Of a stretch of DNA of 64,000 nt, positions 10,934 through 21,478 are shown piece by piece. Position 1 is the stretch's first letter. Every line of letters starts with the position of its first letter. The position numbers and the translations under genes are program-made. Where the stretch lies: contig WSUB01000080.1 in assembly GCA_019633425.1 (NCBI GenBank), positions 62,001-126,000 on the forward strand, written 5' to 3'. Under the pieces are notes generated by a model. It was not told the origin of the DNA. It did no database searches and saw only the letters and a list, made by a program, of their open reading frames with translations. Source of the DNA: Tulasnella sp. 424. Lineage: Eukaryota; Basidiomycota; Agaricomycetes; Cantharellales; Tulasnellaceae.

Positions 10934-12975
10934 ATGACCAGCGGAATCGACGAGCTAGAGGCGCTCCTCGCCGCCCTCCGCCTATCCTTTCTCACATCAT
11001 CCTCGGCCACAAGCTCGCCAGAAGCCCTCTATCAAAGCATCGCAGTCTTCCGTGCGGCATTAAAACCTCAGGGTATCGTGCCCAACCCTTCGCCAACTGT
11101 AGCCCATCTGCGGAAGCAGGATGATGGCAACCATCATGTAAGAAAAGAAACGGCAGCAAATTCATTAAACAGCTCATACTCCGTAGGATTTTGTCAACGT
11201 TGGAGAGCCGAGCAGCGCAACCTCGACCACTTGTGGTGATGACGATAGAATCGACGTGGCACGTCACCAGCTCATTGCGCCGTGACCTCCGTCTAATGTG
11301 TATTCAGGTTTCTCAGCTCACAAAACAGATGGATTTCGTTCACGCCGAGGTAAGGCCTACTAGGTCTTGCATGCAGATATGTGCTCACGTTTGATTTTAT
11401 GACAGCTTCGCCAGGGTACCGATCACATTCGGGAGCTTATACAGAGTGTACAAGAGCTCAGGAAGGAAGTACAAGACTTGCGCTCTGCGGTGGTAGCTCC
11501 AAAGTCTCTTGCAAGTACCGAGGTGGGTCCATGATATGGTGTTCGTCGGGTCCATTCCCCGTCCTAATCCTTTGCCGCAAGGACCACCCTCCACCTTCAA
11601 CCCCAATCATAAATGTCGTTGAAAACTGTGCGACCTTGGCTCCAGTCCACCAAGCCCAAGTAGAGCCTGCTCCCAGTCCGTATGCAGCAGGAGCTTCTCC
11701 GAGTCGTCCTATCCTCTCGACGCCGACTTGTCCCCAGCGAATCCCGGAAGTTGCAGCAGGCAGCTCTATTCTCAGCCCAATCGTTTCTGCTCCCCCGTTC
11801 ATGCGTCCGTCGCTACGTGTCGCTCCCCAGCTAGTGAGTGGCGAGGCCCCTATGACTTCGGCTTGTAACCCCTACGCAACTGAAGCGATGGAGCTCCCTA
11901 CTCTCGTTCACCTACGGTCTGGACCTCCATCGCCTGCCCCTTGTCCGGTGGCCATCCCAACTCCAGCGCAGACCCTCGACACCGTTCCAATACATCTTCC
12001 CTACTGTCCTAGACTATCTTCTCCAGCCCCAGTTCCTGTGAACACATCGGAGGCTATACCTCCCGCGTCAGCGAGTCCCAAGCCAGTGCTGTCCGACATC
12101 AAGCCGAAAGACTGCGCACCCCAGACAGTACCTAGGCGGACCAATAAAAAACGGGTCACACAAACGATCGAGCATAAGACTCGCGCTACGAATGATGGAG
12201 GAAAAATGAAAGCGGAGGAAGACAAAGGCTCAGGTAATTTCGTAGTCGCTGAGTCCCTTCCAAAGTCGCCGATTATAGCGACAGCAATCCGTTTGTGAGT
12301 AATGATTTATTCGTATTGCGTCCTTGCTCGTTTACTCTCTATGATGCAGGTTTTCCACGGGGAAAGCAGGAGATTTAAAGTTCAAGGCAAACGATGAGAT
12401 CGCGATTCTCGATCATCCAACCACTCCCGTCGGTTGGATGTATGGAGAGGTAGTCGACTCACGTCGAGGCATCTTCCCTGGTACTTTCTCTACGACTCTG
12501 AAACGTGTTTAAATGATGAACATGCTGCATATTTCTTCCACAGCTCGATATGTGCGGGAAGTGTCGCCTTCAGACGTCAAGGACAAATTGAATAACGACC
12601 ATTTTTCTAACAACTCCGAGGTTATCGAGCCGGGTTCAAAGTCTCCTGTTACTGTGACGGCTGTTGATTCGTATGCGGGGCTCTTTCCTTATGTATGCGC
12701 ACTAAATAACCCGCCTTTATCCAGCTATCAATCATGGAACACACGCTCTAACGAGCTATCCTTGTCGAGAGGAGATACAATCCATGTCATTGATTCCTCA
12801 GACACCCCCGTTGGTTGGATGTATGGAGAAATCACTGAGACACGCCGAGGTATCTTCCCCGGTACGTTATTTTTATGTTTTTTATTAGGGGCATCTTAGG
12901 TGCGCATTTCAAGTACGTGAAGGACTCACTGTATATTTCTTCGGCGTACCAGCTCGGTTCGTAAGGCTTAAATAG
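10934..12975 (+). CDS. Tandem-SH3 coiled-coil protein, copy A3
   Basis: Nine exons as in A1, with all frames intact. The helical module is IDELEALLAALRLSFLTSS; the coiled coil contains DHIRELIQSVQELRKEV; the Pro-rich exon ends IIATAIR before a GTGAGT donor. SH3-1 reads GDLKFKANDEIAILD, GWMYGE, SRRGIFP. The linker has KDKLNNDHFSNNSE. SH3-2 reads ELSLSRGDTIHVID, GWMYGE, TRRGIFP, and the last exon gives ARFVRLK. In intron 2 the GC donor of A1 and A4 has become GCACGT, so splicing may move to the overlapping GTGGCA three bases upstream, still in frame. Function is unknown; an SH3 adaptor role is inferred from domains only. Confidence 0.8.
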
Positions 12976-13424
12976 GAACGATCTACAGGCTACAGATAAG
13001 CGACGTTCGTCTAGGGGGTGGGCAGTCTAGAAGATAACGCGGAGTGGAGAATGATAATCCCAACCGTCGGTCTATGTCATCGATAGCCCCATACGGCATC
13101 CAATTCCTTGCTGGAGATTGATAGCGACATCATGTACGTGTTTGAAGGGGAGAACTCTACGGCATAATCCTTTAGCGCACTGCAAGAAACCCCAACATTC
13201 GTCATCCCGTCCGTTTCGCTTCGAACATTGTATTCTTATGCTAGCGAGCCCAAAATGCATTTGGGGATTGCGTGATTGTTTGCTAGCTGTCGTCGAGAGG
13301 CGCGTTTCTATTGAATAATAGAAGGAAACCCTTTATCCGTTCTATGCGTTTACATTCCATAACAGAATCGTTCGAAATTTGCTATTGTCAATGTATATGG
13401 AGCGTTAAGCATAGGTCACCGTTC
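12976..13424. other. 3' flank of A3; no gene seen
   Basis: Closely similar to the A2 3' flank (AACGCGGAGTGGAGAATGAT-type sequence near 13,035). No coding sequence is supported. Confidence 0.45.
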
Positions 13425-13615
13425 GGCGGCGCTCGAGGACAACTTCAACGCCCACCCTTCAACTTGTCGATGACGGATCGGTTCACTAGACCGTCCCTGA
13501 GAACAATCCAAGTTATTGAATTTGTTCCTGTGCTCGCTCTCGGAGTTTCCACCATCTGCGAAATGTCGTCATCTTTGAATTACGTCGAGGCCCTCGGGGA
13601 ATGCCAAGTGCCCAC
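13425..13615 (-). pseudogene. F-box gene 3' relic behind A3 (degenerate)
   Basis: Nucleotide match to the F-box 3' end and its flank (TCAACGCCCACCC near 13,447; the minus strand includes a stop and frameshifts within the region equivalent to DILKIVEARR...VNRAV). More decayed than the relics behind A1 and A2. Confidence 0.5.
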
Positions 13616-14028
13616 TTGTATACACACATTGAGTAGGACGTAGTAGACTACTGTATGGAATTGAGTTCCATGATGCCGCTGACGCCCATCAAGCTGCAAC
13701 CCCACCCCCTAAACCTAATCTATTGTACGACCTCCTTTCGAGAGGGTACAAAGGGATTTACCTCGCCAGAATGTATGTGGTTATTTGGGCAACGAGATCC
13801 TTCTGACGATTCAGTTTATGGCGTACACCCGCTCGGGGGTTTGCGCCCGCTTGTTTGCCTGGTTTGGTTTGAAGGGAATTGAAAACACGCATGACGCCAT
13901 CACTTGAGTTCCGAAGCATGTGACGTTAACTATGCCGAACGTCTCACGGTTCTCCTTTTTGGTGGTTCGGTTGCAAACCCGTCACTTTCGCTCCCTCTCC
14001 CTCGCACGAACCCAAATACCTTGTCGCA
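13616..14028 (+). promoter_or_regulatory. Upstream region of SH3 gene A4
   Basis: Resembles the A2 upstream region. TGACGCCATCACTTGAGTT near 13,892 and TGACGTTA at 13,921-13,928, 108 nt before the ATG, are shared. No gene is seen. Confidence 0.5.
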
Positions 14029-16086
14029 ATGACTAGCGGGATTGACGAGCTGGAAGCACTCCTTGCCGCCTTGCGCCTATCATTTCTCACATCAACCTCG
14101 GCCACAAGCTCGTCAGACGACTTGCGTCAAAGCATCGCAGCCTTCCGCGTGGCGTTGAGGCCTGATCAGAGTGTCGTCGTGGTCAGCCCTTCGCCCACTG
14201 AAGTTCGTATGCCAAAACAGGGTGGTTTTAGTAACCATGTAAGAAAACTGTTTGAAAACCGGCATAATCTTTACTAAGTGAGCTTATCCCATGTAGGATT
14301 CTGCCAGCGGCGGAGAGCCAACTAGCGCAACTTCGACCACCTGTACTGACACTGATAGAATCGACATGGCAAGTCCCCAGCGCTTCACGCCATGACATAA
14401 ATCTTATCTGTATTCAGGTCTCCCAACTCGCTCAGCAGATCGATCTCGTCATCACCGAGGTAAGCTAGGTTTTACATGCAGATAGGTGCCCGTGCTTTAC
14501 TCCTCGACAGGTTCGCCAGGGCACCAACCACATTCGGGAGCTTATTCAAATTATAGAAGAGCTCAAGGCAGAAGTGCGAGATCTACGCTCCGCCACGGTA
14601 GCTTTGAAGCCTCCCGCAACTAGCGAGGTGAGTTTCGTGATGGGGGTGTTCATCAGCGCCCTTTCCCGTCCTAAGACTTTGCCACCAGGACCGCCTCCCA
14701 CCTCCACGCCCCATTGGAGATTCCGCCGAAAGCTGGGCGATCTCGATTCACGAGGCCCAAGTAGATCATCTTCCTTCCGGCCAGCATGCTTTGGGAGGTT
14801 CTGGTTCTCCTTCCCTCTCGACGCCAACTCCTCAAGCAATCACGGCAGCTACAGCAAACGGTTCTATTCCCGGCTCGGTCATTTCCTTCCGACCTTTCAG
14901 TCCTTTCGAAACTCCTTCGCTCCATGTCATTCCCAAACTAGTTTGTGGCGAGACTTCCATGGCTCCGCCTCCGAGTCGTAGCCTATGCGCAGTTGAAGTG
15001 CCGAAACTCCCTAATTTCCCTCCGGCACTGTCTTGGGTCTCACCATCCGCCTTTTACCCGGTGGCCATCCCAACCCCAGCCCAGACCATAAACACTACTC
15101 TAGTAAATCTTCTCGGCTCTCCTAGACAACCCTCTCCGCCTCCACCTCCGGTGAATAGACCAGAGCCTACGCCTTCCGCAACAGAGAGTCCCAAGTCGGT
15201 ACTATCGGACATCAAGGCAGAGGGCTGTACGTGCCCGACTGAATCTTGCTGGGACGGAGAAAGATGGGTCACGCAAACAGTTGAGTGTACGACTTGCGTC
15301 CTGCGTGATGGAGGGGAAATGGAAGCGGAGGACTTTGGGGGCTCGGAGAACCCCGTAAGGACAGAGCTCCGTTCAAAGTCGCCTATTATTGCGAAAGCCG
15401 TCGGTTGGTGTGTAGACCCTTTCGGCTCGCTACGTCCACGCCCATTCAATCGTAACTATACAGGTTTGCTGGGACCAGCGACGAAGAAATGAGAGTCAAT
15501 CAAGGCGATAAGGTCGTGATCCTCGACCACCCAGACACACCTATCGGCTGGATGTACGGAGAAATAGCCGAGACGCGTCGAGGTGTTTTCCCTGGTACGT
15601 TTGTCACGCCTCTCAAATCATTTCAATCTATGACCCACATACAGCATATTTTCCTCCCAAACGACAGCTCGATATGTGGAATTGTTGCGTCCGGTCGTCG
15701 AAGAGACGTTAAATAATGACCATATTTCTGAGAACTCCGAGATTGCACAGCCGGGCTCAGAGTCACCTGTTACTGCGAAAGGTCTTCGTCAGTACGTAAT
15801 GCTCCTTCCTCCTCCATGCTCACTCGATGACCCGCTTTTGTCCAGCTTTAGCCCAATGAGCGCAGGCGAGTTGTCATTTTCACCAGGAGATACGATCAAA
15901 GTCCTTGACTTTCCGGACACTGCCGTTGGTTGGATGTATGGAGAAATCGTCAAGACACGCCGAGGTATCTTCCCTGGTACGTTTTCTTTTTTCCTTCCTG
16001 TACCTCGAGAGCGCATTCGAGGTGAATGACTGACCGCATATTTTCCCTACGTACTAGCTTGGTATGTTATGCTCGAAAACGAGTAG
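14029..16086 (+). CDS. Tandem-SH3 coiled-coil protein, copy A4
   Basis: Same exon plan as A1 with all frames open, but the most divergent copy. The N-terminal module is IDELEALLAALRLSFLTST; the coiled coil contains NHIRELIQIIEELKAEV. The Pro-rich exon has its own sequence, including Cys-containing segments (EGCTCPTESC). SH3-1 reads EEMRVNQGDKVVILD, GWMYGE, TRRGVFP. SH3-2 reads ELSFSPGDTIKVLD, GWMYGE, TRRGIFP and is the closest here to a textbook SH3 core. The last exon gives AWYVMLENE and a stop at 16,084-16,086. Intron 2 has a GC donor (ATG|GCAAGT). A4 is convergent with the complete F-box gene at 16,662. Confidence 0.8.
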
Positions 16087-16661
16087 CCAGCAAATACGCT
16101 ATCTTCGTCTGGGGGATGGACAGCCTAGAAGACAGCGCAGAGCGGGAAGCGATATTGCTGGTCGAGGTTATGTAATGATAGAAGCAGACACCTATCCCTT
16201 GATAGTGATTAGTCGCAACATATATGAATTTGAGAGTTTCATGGAGTAATCGTTTCGCGCACTCTAGGGCAGTCTCACATTCGTCAGCGCATCTGGCTCG
16301 CTTCGAACGTTTTGGTCCCTTGTTACGCAGCCTCCCCCCTGCAGGTTTTATTTGATTGTGCGATTGTCCATTATCTTTCTTGATTGAGAGGCTCTTTTGC
16401 TAATAAATGATGAAGGAATCTACTTGTTTGTACTAAAATCTGCATTCTATAACAGAGGTCTGTTCGAATTTGACTATGACCCCCATTGGACACTTATTGG
16501 ACACTTGTCGGCGGTCCGAAGGCCACTTCACGCCCACTCCACACGTTTCAGCCAACAAAGCTCAACACCCGCGATTTAATCACTTGCGAGTCTATTTCCT
16601 AGATATTTCAATCGTAAGCTTAGGATAGAGGTCACGAGCTTCCGACGACAGAAGTCTTACC
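16087..16661. other. Convergent intergenic region between A4 and F-box gene FB1
   Basis: The first 170 nt are the A4 3' flank, which recurs in inverted orientation near 60,340-60,420. The last 150 nt are the conserved F-box 3' flank, of which six copies lie in the window (about 6.5, 9.65, 13.44, 16.53, 18.93 and 21.34 kb). No gene is seen. Confidence 0.5.
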
Positions 16662-18149
16662 TCAAATGATCTTGACTTCCACCAGCTCCAGGCATTCGAC
16701 AAAGCCTTTGAGCTTCTCGAAGACGGCTCGGTTCACTTGGCCCGTGTGGAGAGTAATGTGGTTTATTGATTTGGCACCCGTATTGGCTCTCCGCGCTTCC
16801 ACTATCTTCAGTATGTCGTCGTGTTGGACTTGCGTCGACACTCTAAGCCGCAGGCTCACGAGGTTCGGGAGTAGCCAGAAGCTGCCTTCCTCCGGGCTAG
16901 ATGGCATACTGAGAGTCTCCATTACTGCCTTAACATCTGCGTATTCGTCGGGTAGCCCTGCTATGTTTAGCTCCTCGACAGCCGGAAGGTAGGAATGAAG
17001 GATGCGGCAGTAGCTGCCAAGGTCCCCATTCCCGTAGCTCCGGAGGCCAACATTCTTAATCTTGTTGCTGAAGGTTTTTCCGAATCCTTCTAACGCGGCA
17101 GCAGTGTACCGTAGCCTGTCATTTAGACCAACACCCCCATCGGACCAAACGCCAGTTTGCACGCCGACTATGCCGTCTCGTATTTTGATGTATAGCTTGG
17201 ATGGTAAGGATAGTATGCCGAGCGCGAATGAAGAACTGTTTGGACAGTCCCTATTTGAGCCAATAAAGCGACCTGCAGCCGCGAAGATTGGGGTAAAGTC
17301 TTCGGACTGGGACGTCGACTTGTTGACACCGATGAAGGAGAAAGTGGCGAGGTTTGGTGCGACGATCAAATTCAAGAGATGGGAGTAAACTTTTACGGAG
17401 ACATCGGCGAAGTGTATGTCTTGGAGTTTTGGTAAGTTGATGGGGTTGGGGTCGACGGGGATATCCAAGTTCGCCCAGTTGCAACAGATCGTGAGGACCT
17501 CGAGATCCGGTGAGGCCTTAAGAATATTTTTGATAGCTTCAACGGTCGGCCCTTCGGTATTTTGATGAATGTTGAGCAAGCGTAGGTGTGATATGGAGCT
17601 CCAGTTGAGTGAACATCGGTGGACGCTGATGGTTTTGAGATTCGGGGCGTTCAGCGGCGCTGTGTGCGCGAGGTTTCCTGATAAGGAAATGTCAAGATCT
17701 TGAAGGTTATGAAGGGGCAACCCAAGTATCTGGCTGTGGTTCGACTCGGATGAAGCTGTGTAGCTGAGACTCCTCCATCTGCCGGATGACATGGCGGTGC
17801 GGCTTAAGATCGACGTGATCCTCTCCTGGAGTGCTGGTTGGTCGTCGCCCAAGTAACCATCTTCATCATACCAAACCATCAGCGGAAGGGACTTGGAGTT
17901 TTTTATGATGAGGGATATAAGGCCGACGTTGAATGATAGGGAGAGCCGAATCCAGAGTTCGGGTGTCCCGTCAATGACCTCCAGCCAAAACTTGCAAACG
18001 CCCCGAAGTGACAAGAGCTCCCAGTACGATCCCCAGTGATTGTGTTGTAGAATGATAAGGCCGAGAAGCTCGGGTGGTAGTTGATTGATATACGGCAGAT
18101 CGTTGTGCTCGCGCATTTCCCTGAAGGAGACTGGGCCTGGAGTAACCAT
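16662..18149 (-). CDS. F-box protein FB1
   Basis: Single exon, up to 495 residues. The F-box begins LPYINQLPPELLGLIILQH and continues through LRGVCKFWLEVIDGTPELW, the typical basidiomycete F-box pattern (LPPELL...VCrxW...TPxLW). F-box proteins join Skp1-cullin E3 ligases and select substrates for ubiquitination. The rest is a leucine-rich region without clear regular repeats, with LPNLVSLRLRVS near the end. The start may be Met12 (18,116), which aligns with the ATG of FB2 and FB3. It is the first of three tandem minus-strand copies and convergent to A4. Truncated copies of its 3' end lie behind A1, A2 and A3. Confidence 0.85.
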   Translation of the reverse strand: MVTPGPVSFREMREHNDLPYINQLPPELLGLIILQHNHWGSYWELLSLRGVCKFWLEVIDGTPELWIRLSLSFNVGLISLIIKNSKSLPLMVWYDEDGYLGDDQPALQERITSILSRTAMSSGRWRSLSYTASSESNHSQILGLPLHNLQDLDISLSGNLAHTAPLNAPNLKTISVHRCSLNWSSISHLRLLNIHQNTEGPTVEAIKNILKASPDLEVLTICCNWANLDIPVDPNPINLPKLQDIHFADVSVKVYSHLLNLIVAPNLATFSFIGVNKSTSQSEDFTPIFAAAGRFIGSNRDCPNSSSFALGILSLPSKLYIKIRDGIVGVQTGVWSDGGVGLNDRLRYTAAALEGFGKTFSNKIKNVGLRSYGNGDLGSYCRILHSYLPAVEELNIAGLPDEYADVKAVMETLSMPSSPEEGSFWLLPNLVSLRLRVSTQVQHDDILKIVEARRANTGAKSINHITLHTGQVNRAVFEKLKGFVECLELVEVKII

Positions 18150-19046
18150 TGACAGAGACTACAAGGCAAATAAAATGTCAGTGTCGTTCATCTGAGAATG
18201 CTAAAAGAAATTCAGTGACCTTTGCGTTCAGTTGATGATCGGTTCAGTGTGGCGAAGGGAAGGAGGTCGGTTCAGTAGACTTTGTCTGATGGCGGCCCGC
18301 CATCACGTGCACCTTCCCACGTCAAGTTGACAATGACTGGAGCTGGCACTGTCGCCACACAAATGACAAAGGGGTGTGTTGTTCTGCTTGGGCTCCTCAA
18401 AGCTGCGATCAAAATTTCCCGCATATCTCGTGAAAGGGTAAAGGCCTCGCATCGGGGGCCGATAGCCGCCTCACGCTCGTCCTTCGCTAGAGAAGATCCT
18501 ATAACCCCGGAATACCCGCGTGTTGTGGTGGCGGATGTATAAGAGCTTTCCTTGGGTTTCTAGGTTAGCTGGTTGCGCTAACGCCACATAACGACTGGGT
18601 GGAGTGATGGGCCATAGTTAGGTTCCCATACGTAACTCGGCTTTGTCCAAGCTGCGCGCGCCTCGCTATTCACCCCAGGATTTTGCGGACCACAGTATGA
18701 GGAGCATGCCGTCAGCTCATTACGGCACGTTCACCTTAGTCACGCTAACAGTCGGAGGTCGATGGGCGAGGTCTCAGGGACACCGGGCTTTATTGAGGTT
18801 GGGAAGCAACTCAACAAGCGAGTCGATCGGCCCCAAAACCATGCCAAACTCTCTGTCGAAAATGGACATGGAGAGTTGAGAATTTGTAACCGGTTGGCGG
18901 CCTGAGCATAGTTTCGACGTTCACGATACACATTTCAACCACCAGCGCTCAACATTCACAGTGTAATCTACTCTGAATCCCGCTTCCTACATATTTAGAT
19001 CGTAGGCTTAGTAGAATATCAAGAGTTCAGGGCGGACGAATTCACC
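18150..19046 (-). promoter_or_regulatory. FB1 upstream region and FB2 3' flank
   Basis: No gene is seen. A near-perfect palindrome GATGGCGG-C-CCGCCATC lies at 18,288-18,304 and runs into CACGTG (18,304-18,309), an E-box-type site about 155 nt before the FB1 ATG. Parts resemble the FB2 upstream region (CACCTTCCCACGTCA here, CGCCTTCCCACGTCG near 20,670). The right end is the conserved F-box 3' flank. Confidence 0.4.
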
Positions 19047-20504
19047 TCAAATGATCTCGACGTCCACCAGCTCGAGACGTTCGACAAAGCCTTGCAACTT
19101 GTCGACGACGGCTCGGTTGACTGAACCCTCCTCGATAATTATATGCTTTATTGATTGGGCACCTGCAACCGCTCTCCGAGCTTCCACTATCTTCGGTATG
19201 TCAACATCTTGGAGTTCCATCGAGGCCCCAAACCGCAAGGTCACGAGGTTCGGGAGTAACCAGATGCCGCCTCTCTCCAAGCTAGATGGCGTACCGAGAA
19301 TCTCCATCACTGCCTTCTCATCTGTGTATGGCTCAGATAGCCCTGTAATGCATGCTGTTATGCCTAGCTCCTGAACACCGGGAAGGAAGGAATGAAGAAG
19401 ATGGCAGTAGCTGCCAAGTTCACCATTCCCGGAACCCTGGAGACGCACGGTTTTAATCGCGTTGCAGAACTTGGCTCCAAATCCTTTCAACGCAGCAGAG
19501 GTGTACCGCAGTCTCTCAGTTCGACTGTTATCATCATCGGGCCAAGCGAAATTTTGAATGTTGATTGAGCGGTCTCCTGCTTTCACATACAACTTGGATG
19601 GCGTGGATTTAATGGCGAGCGTGAAGGAAGAATCGTTTTCGTCGTCACTATAAGAGCCGAGAAAGCGACCTGCAGCCTCGAAGATTGGGGTGAAGTCCTT
19701 GGGTTGGCTCTTGTTGGTATAATTGAAGGAGAACGTGCGGAGGTTTGGTGCCACAATTAAATTCAAAAGATGGGTATAGTTTGATACGGAGACGTAGGAT
19801 AGGTGCATGGAATAGAGTTTTGGTAAGACGATGGGGGTGGGGTCGACGGGAACATCCAAGTTCGTCCAATTGCGGTGAATCCCGAGGTGCTCGAGGTCCG
19901 GTGATGCTTTAAGGATAGTTTTGATAGCTTCAACAGTCGGTCCCTCGGTATTCCGATAGATTACGAGAGAGCGTAGGCGTGATATGGAGCTCCAATCGAG
20001 GGAACATCGGTGGACGCTGATGTTTTTGAGATTCGGGGCGTTCAGCGGCCCCGTGTACGCGATATCCCCTGACAAGGAAATATTAAGACTTTGAAGGTTA
20101 TGAAGGGGTAGCCCAAGCATCTGGCTGTGGTTCGATTCATATAAAGCTCTGTAGGTGAGACTCTTCCATCTGTCGGATGACATGGCGGTGCGGCTTAAGA
20201 ACTCTGTGATCTTCTCCTGGGGTACCAGCTGGTCGTCGCCCAAGTAACCGTCATCATACCAAACTGATAGTGGAAGTGACTTGGAGTTTTTGATGATGAG
20301 AGATAGGAGGTTGACGTTGTATGATAGGGAGAGCTGAGTCCAAAGTTGGGGTGTCTCGTTAACAATCTCCTGCCAAAACCTGCAAACGCTTCGGATGGAG
20401 AATTTTTCCTTATAAGATCGGCCATCTTCGTCTTCTAGAAGAATAGGACGGATGAGCTTAGGTGGTAGTTGATTGATGTACGGGAGATCGCCGGGCGGGT
20501 GCAT
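19047..20504 (-). CDS. F-box protein FB2
   Basis: Single exon, 485 residues, paralogue of FB1. The F-box is LPYINQLPPKLIRPILLED, then IRSVCRFWQEIVNETPQLW. It shares NSKSLPLSVWYDDGYLGDD, SSDRWKSLTYRALYESNHS and the C-terminal DIPKIVEARRAVAG and DKLQGFVERLELVDVEII with FB1. The frame is intact. Substrate unknown; a role as Skp1-cullin adaptor is inferred from the F-box. Confidence 0.85.
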   Translation of the reverse strand: MHPPGDLPYINQLPPKLIRPILLEDEDGRSYKEKFSIRSVCRFWQEIVNETPQLWTQLSLSYNVNLLSLIIKNSKSLPLSVWYDDGYLGDDQLVPQEKITEFLSRTAMSSDRWKSLTYRALYESNHSQMLGLPLHNLQSLNISLSGDIAYTGPLNAPNLKNISVHRCSLDWSSISRLRSLVIYRNTEGPTVEAIKTILKASPDLEHLGIHRNWTNLDVPVDPTPIVLPKLYSMHLSYVSVSNYTHLLNLIVAPNLRTFSFNYTNKSQPKDFTPIFEAAGRFLGSYSDDENDSSFTLAIKSTPSKLYVKAGDRSINIQNFAWPDDDNSRTERLRYTSAALKGFGAKFCNAIKTVRLQGSGNGELGSYCHLLHSFLPGVQELGITACITGLSEPYTDEKAVMEILGTPSSLERGGIWLLPNLVTLRFGASMELQDVDIPKIVEARRAVAGAQSIKHIIIEEGSVNRAVVDKLQGFVERLELVDVEII

Positions 20505-21478
20505 TTCCCCGAAGGAGACTGGTCTACGGATGAGACAAATGAAATGTCAGTATCTTTCATCTTAAAGTGGTGAAAATAGGCTGACCCAAGTGTTCAATGA
20601 GGGATTGACGATGGGCGTTGTGATGGAAAGAACGTCAGGAATTCGAACTTAGTCTGGTGGTGGCACAGCATCGCCTTCCCACGTCGATTATTGGTTTGCC
20701 AACAACGACGGGCCCGCGGCGTTGTCGCGAAGGCAAAGGCATGCGTTGCTCGGCAAGGCCCCCAAAATCTACAGTTGAGATTTTTTGCGTAATTCGGGAC
20801 AGGGCAGGGCCTCGCATTTGGGGGCTGTCGCTGCCAAGACGCTCGTCCTTCACTGGATCCGAGGATGGTGAAATCCAGCCATGACGGTTCGATTATATCA
20901 CGTTGAAACACCCCGCCGCGTGCATGTTATGGTAGCGGCGTGTCAGAGTTTCCTTGGGGCTGGGTAGTTCGCTGTGCTGACGCCATGCGACGACCTGCTG
21001 GGCAATGACGAACCATAGGTACATTCCCGATTTGTACATTGTAGCAGCCTGTTGTCTCGGCTTCGTACAAGCTGCATCACACTATTCCCCGTCAGCATTT
21101 TGCGGATTAATGACCGCATGGGGAACATGCCACCAGCTCATTACAGCACGCGCACCCAAGTCGCACTGACTGGATGAGCGAGGGCTCAAAACACGAAGCT
21201 TCGTGGGGCTTGACGAGCAACCCCACGAACGAGCCGATCCCCCCTCACCCTCCCCAAAAAAACTACGTTCAATCGTCCCAGACTTTCTGCTGGAAATGAA
21301 CTATAAGAATTCGATATTAATAACCGGTCGGCTGCCTGAGGGCAACTTCAACGCCCACGCTACACATTTCAGGCAACAAATCACAACATTCGCAGCATAA
21401 TATACTCTGAGCTCCATTTACTAGATTTCAATCTTACAATTAGCAGAGCTTCGATGGTATAGGATGAAGAACTATACC
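20505..21478 (-). promoter_or_regulatory. FB2 upstream region and FB3 3' flank; no gene seen
   Basis: Includes sequence similar to the FB1 upstream region near 20,650-20,830 and, at about 21,325-21,440, the conserved F-box 3' flank. Short reading frames here overlap on both strands and look like chance. Confidence 0.4.

Larger units (their letters stand above)
3150..16660. repeat. Two successive blocks, each with a pair of SH3 genes and F-box 3' ends
   Basis: Block I (about 3,150-9,975: G1 3' end, A1, F-box relic, A2, F-box relic) and block II (about 10,130-16,660: G1 3' relic, A3, F-box relic, A4, F-box gene) have the same order. Upstream regions pair as A1 with A3 and A2 with A4, as expected if a two-gene block was duplicated. 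Confidence 0.6.
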
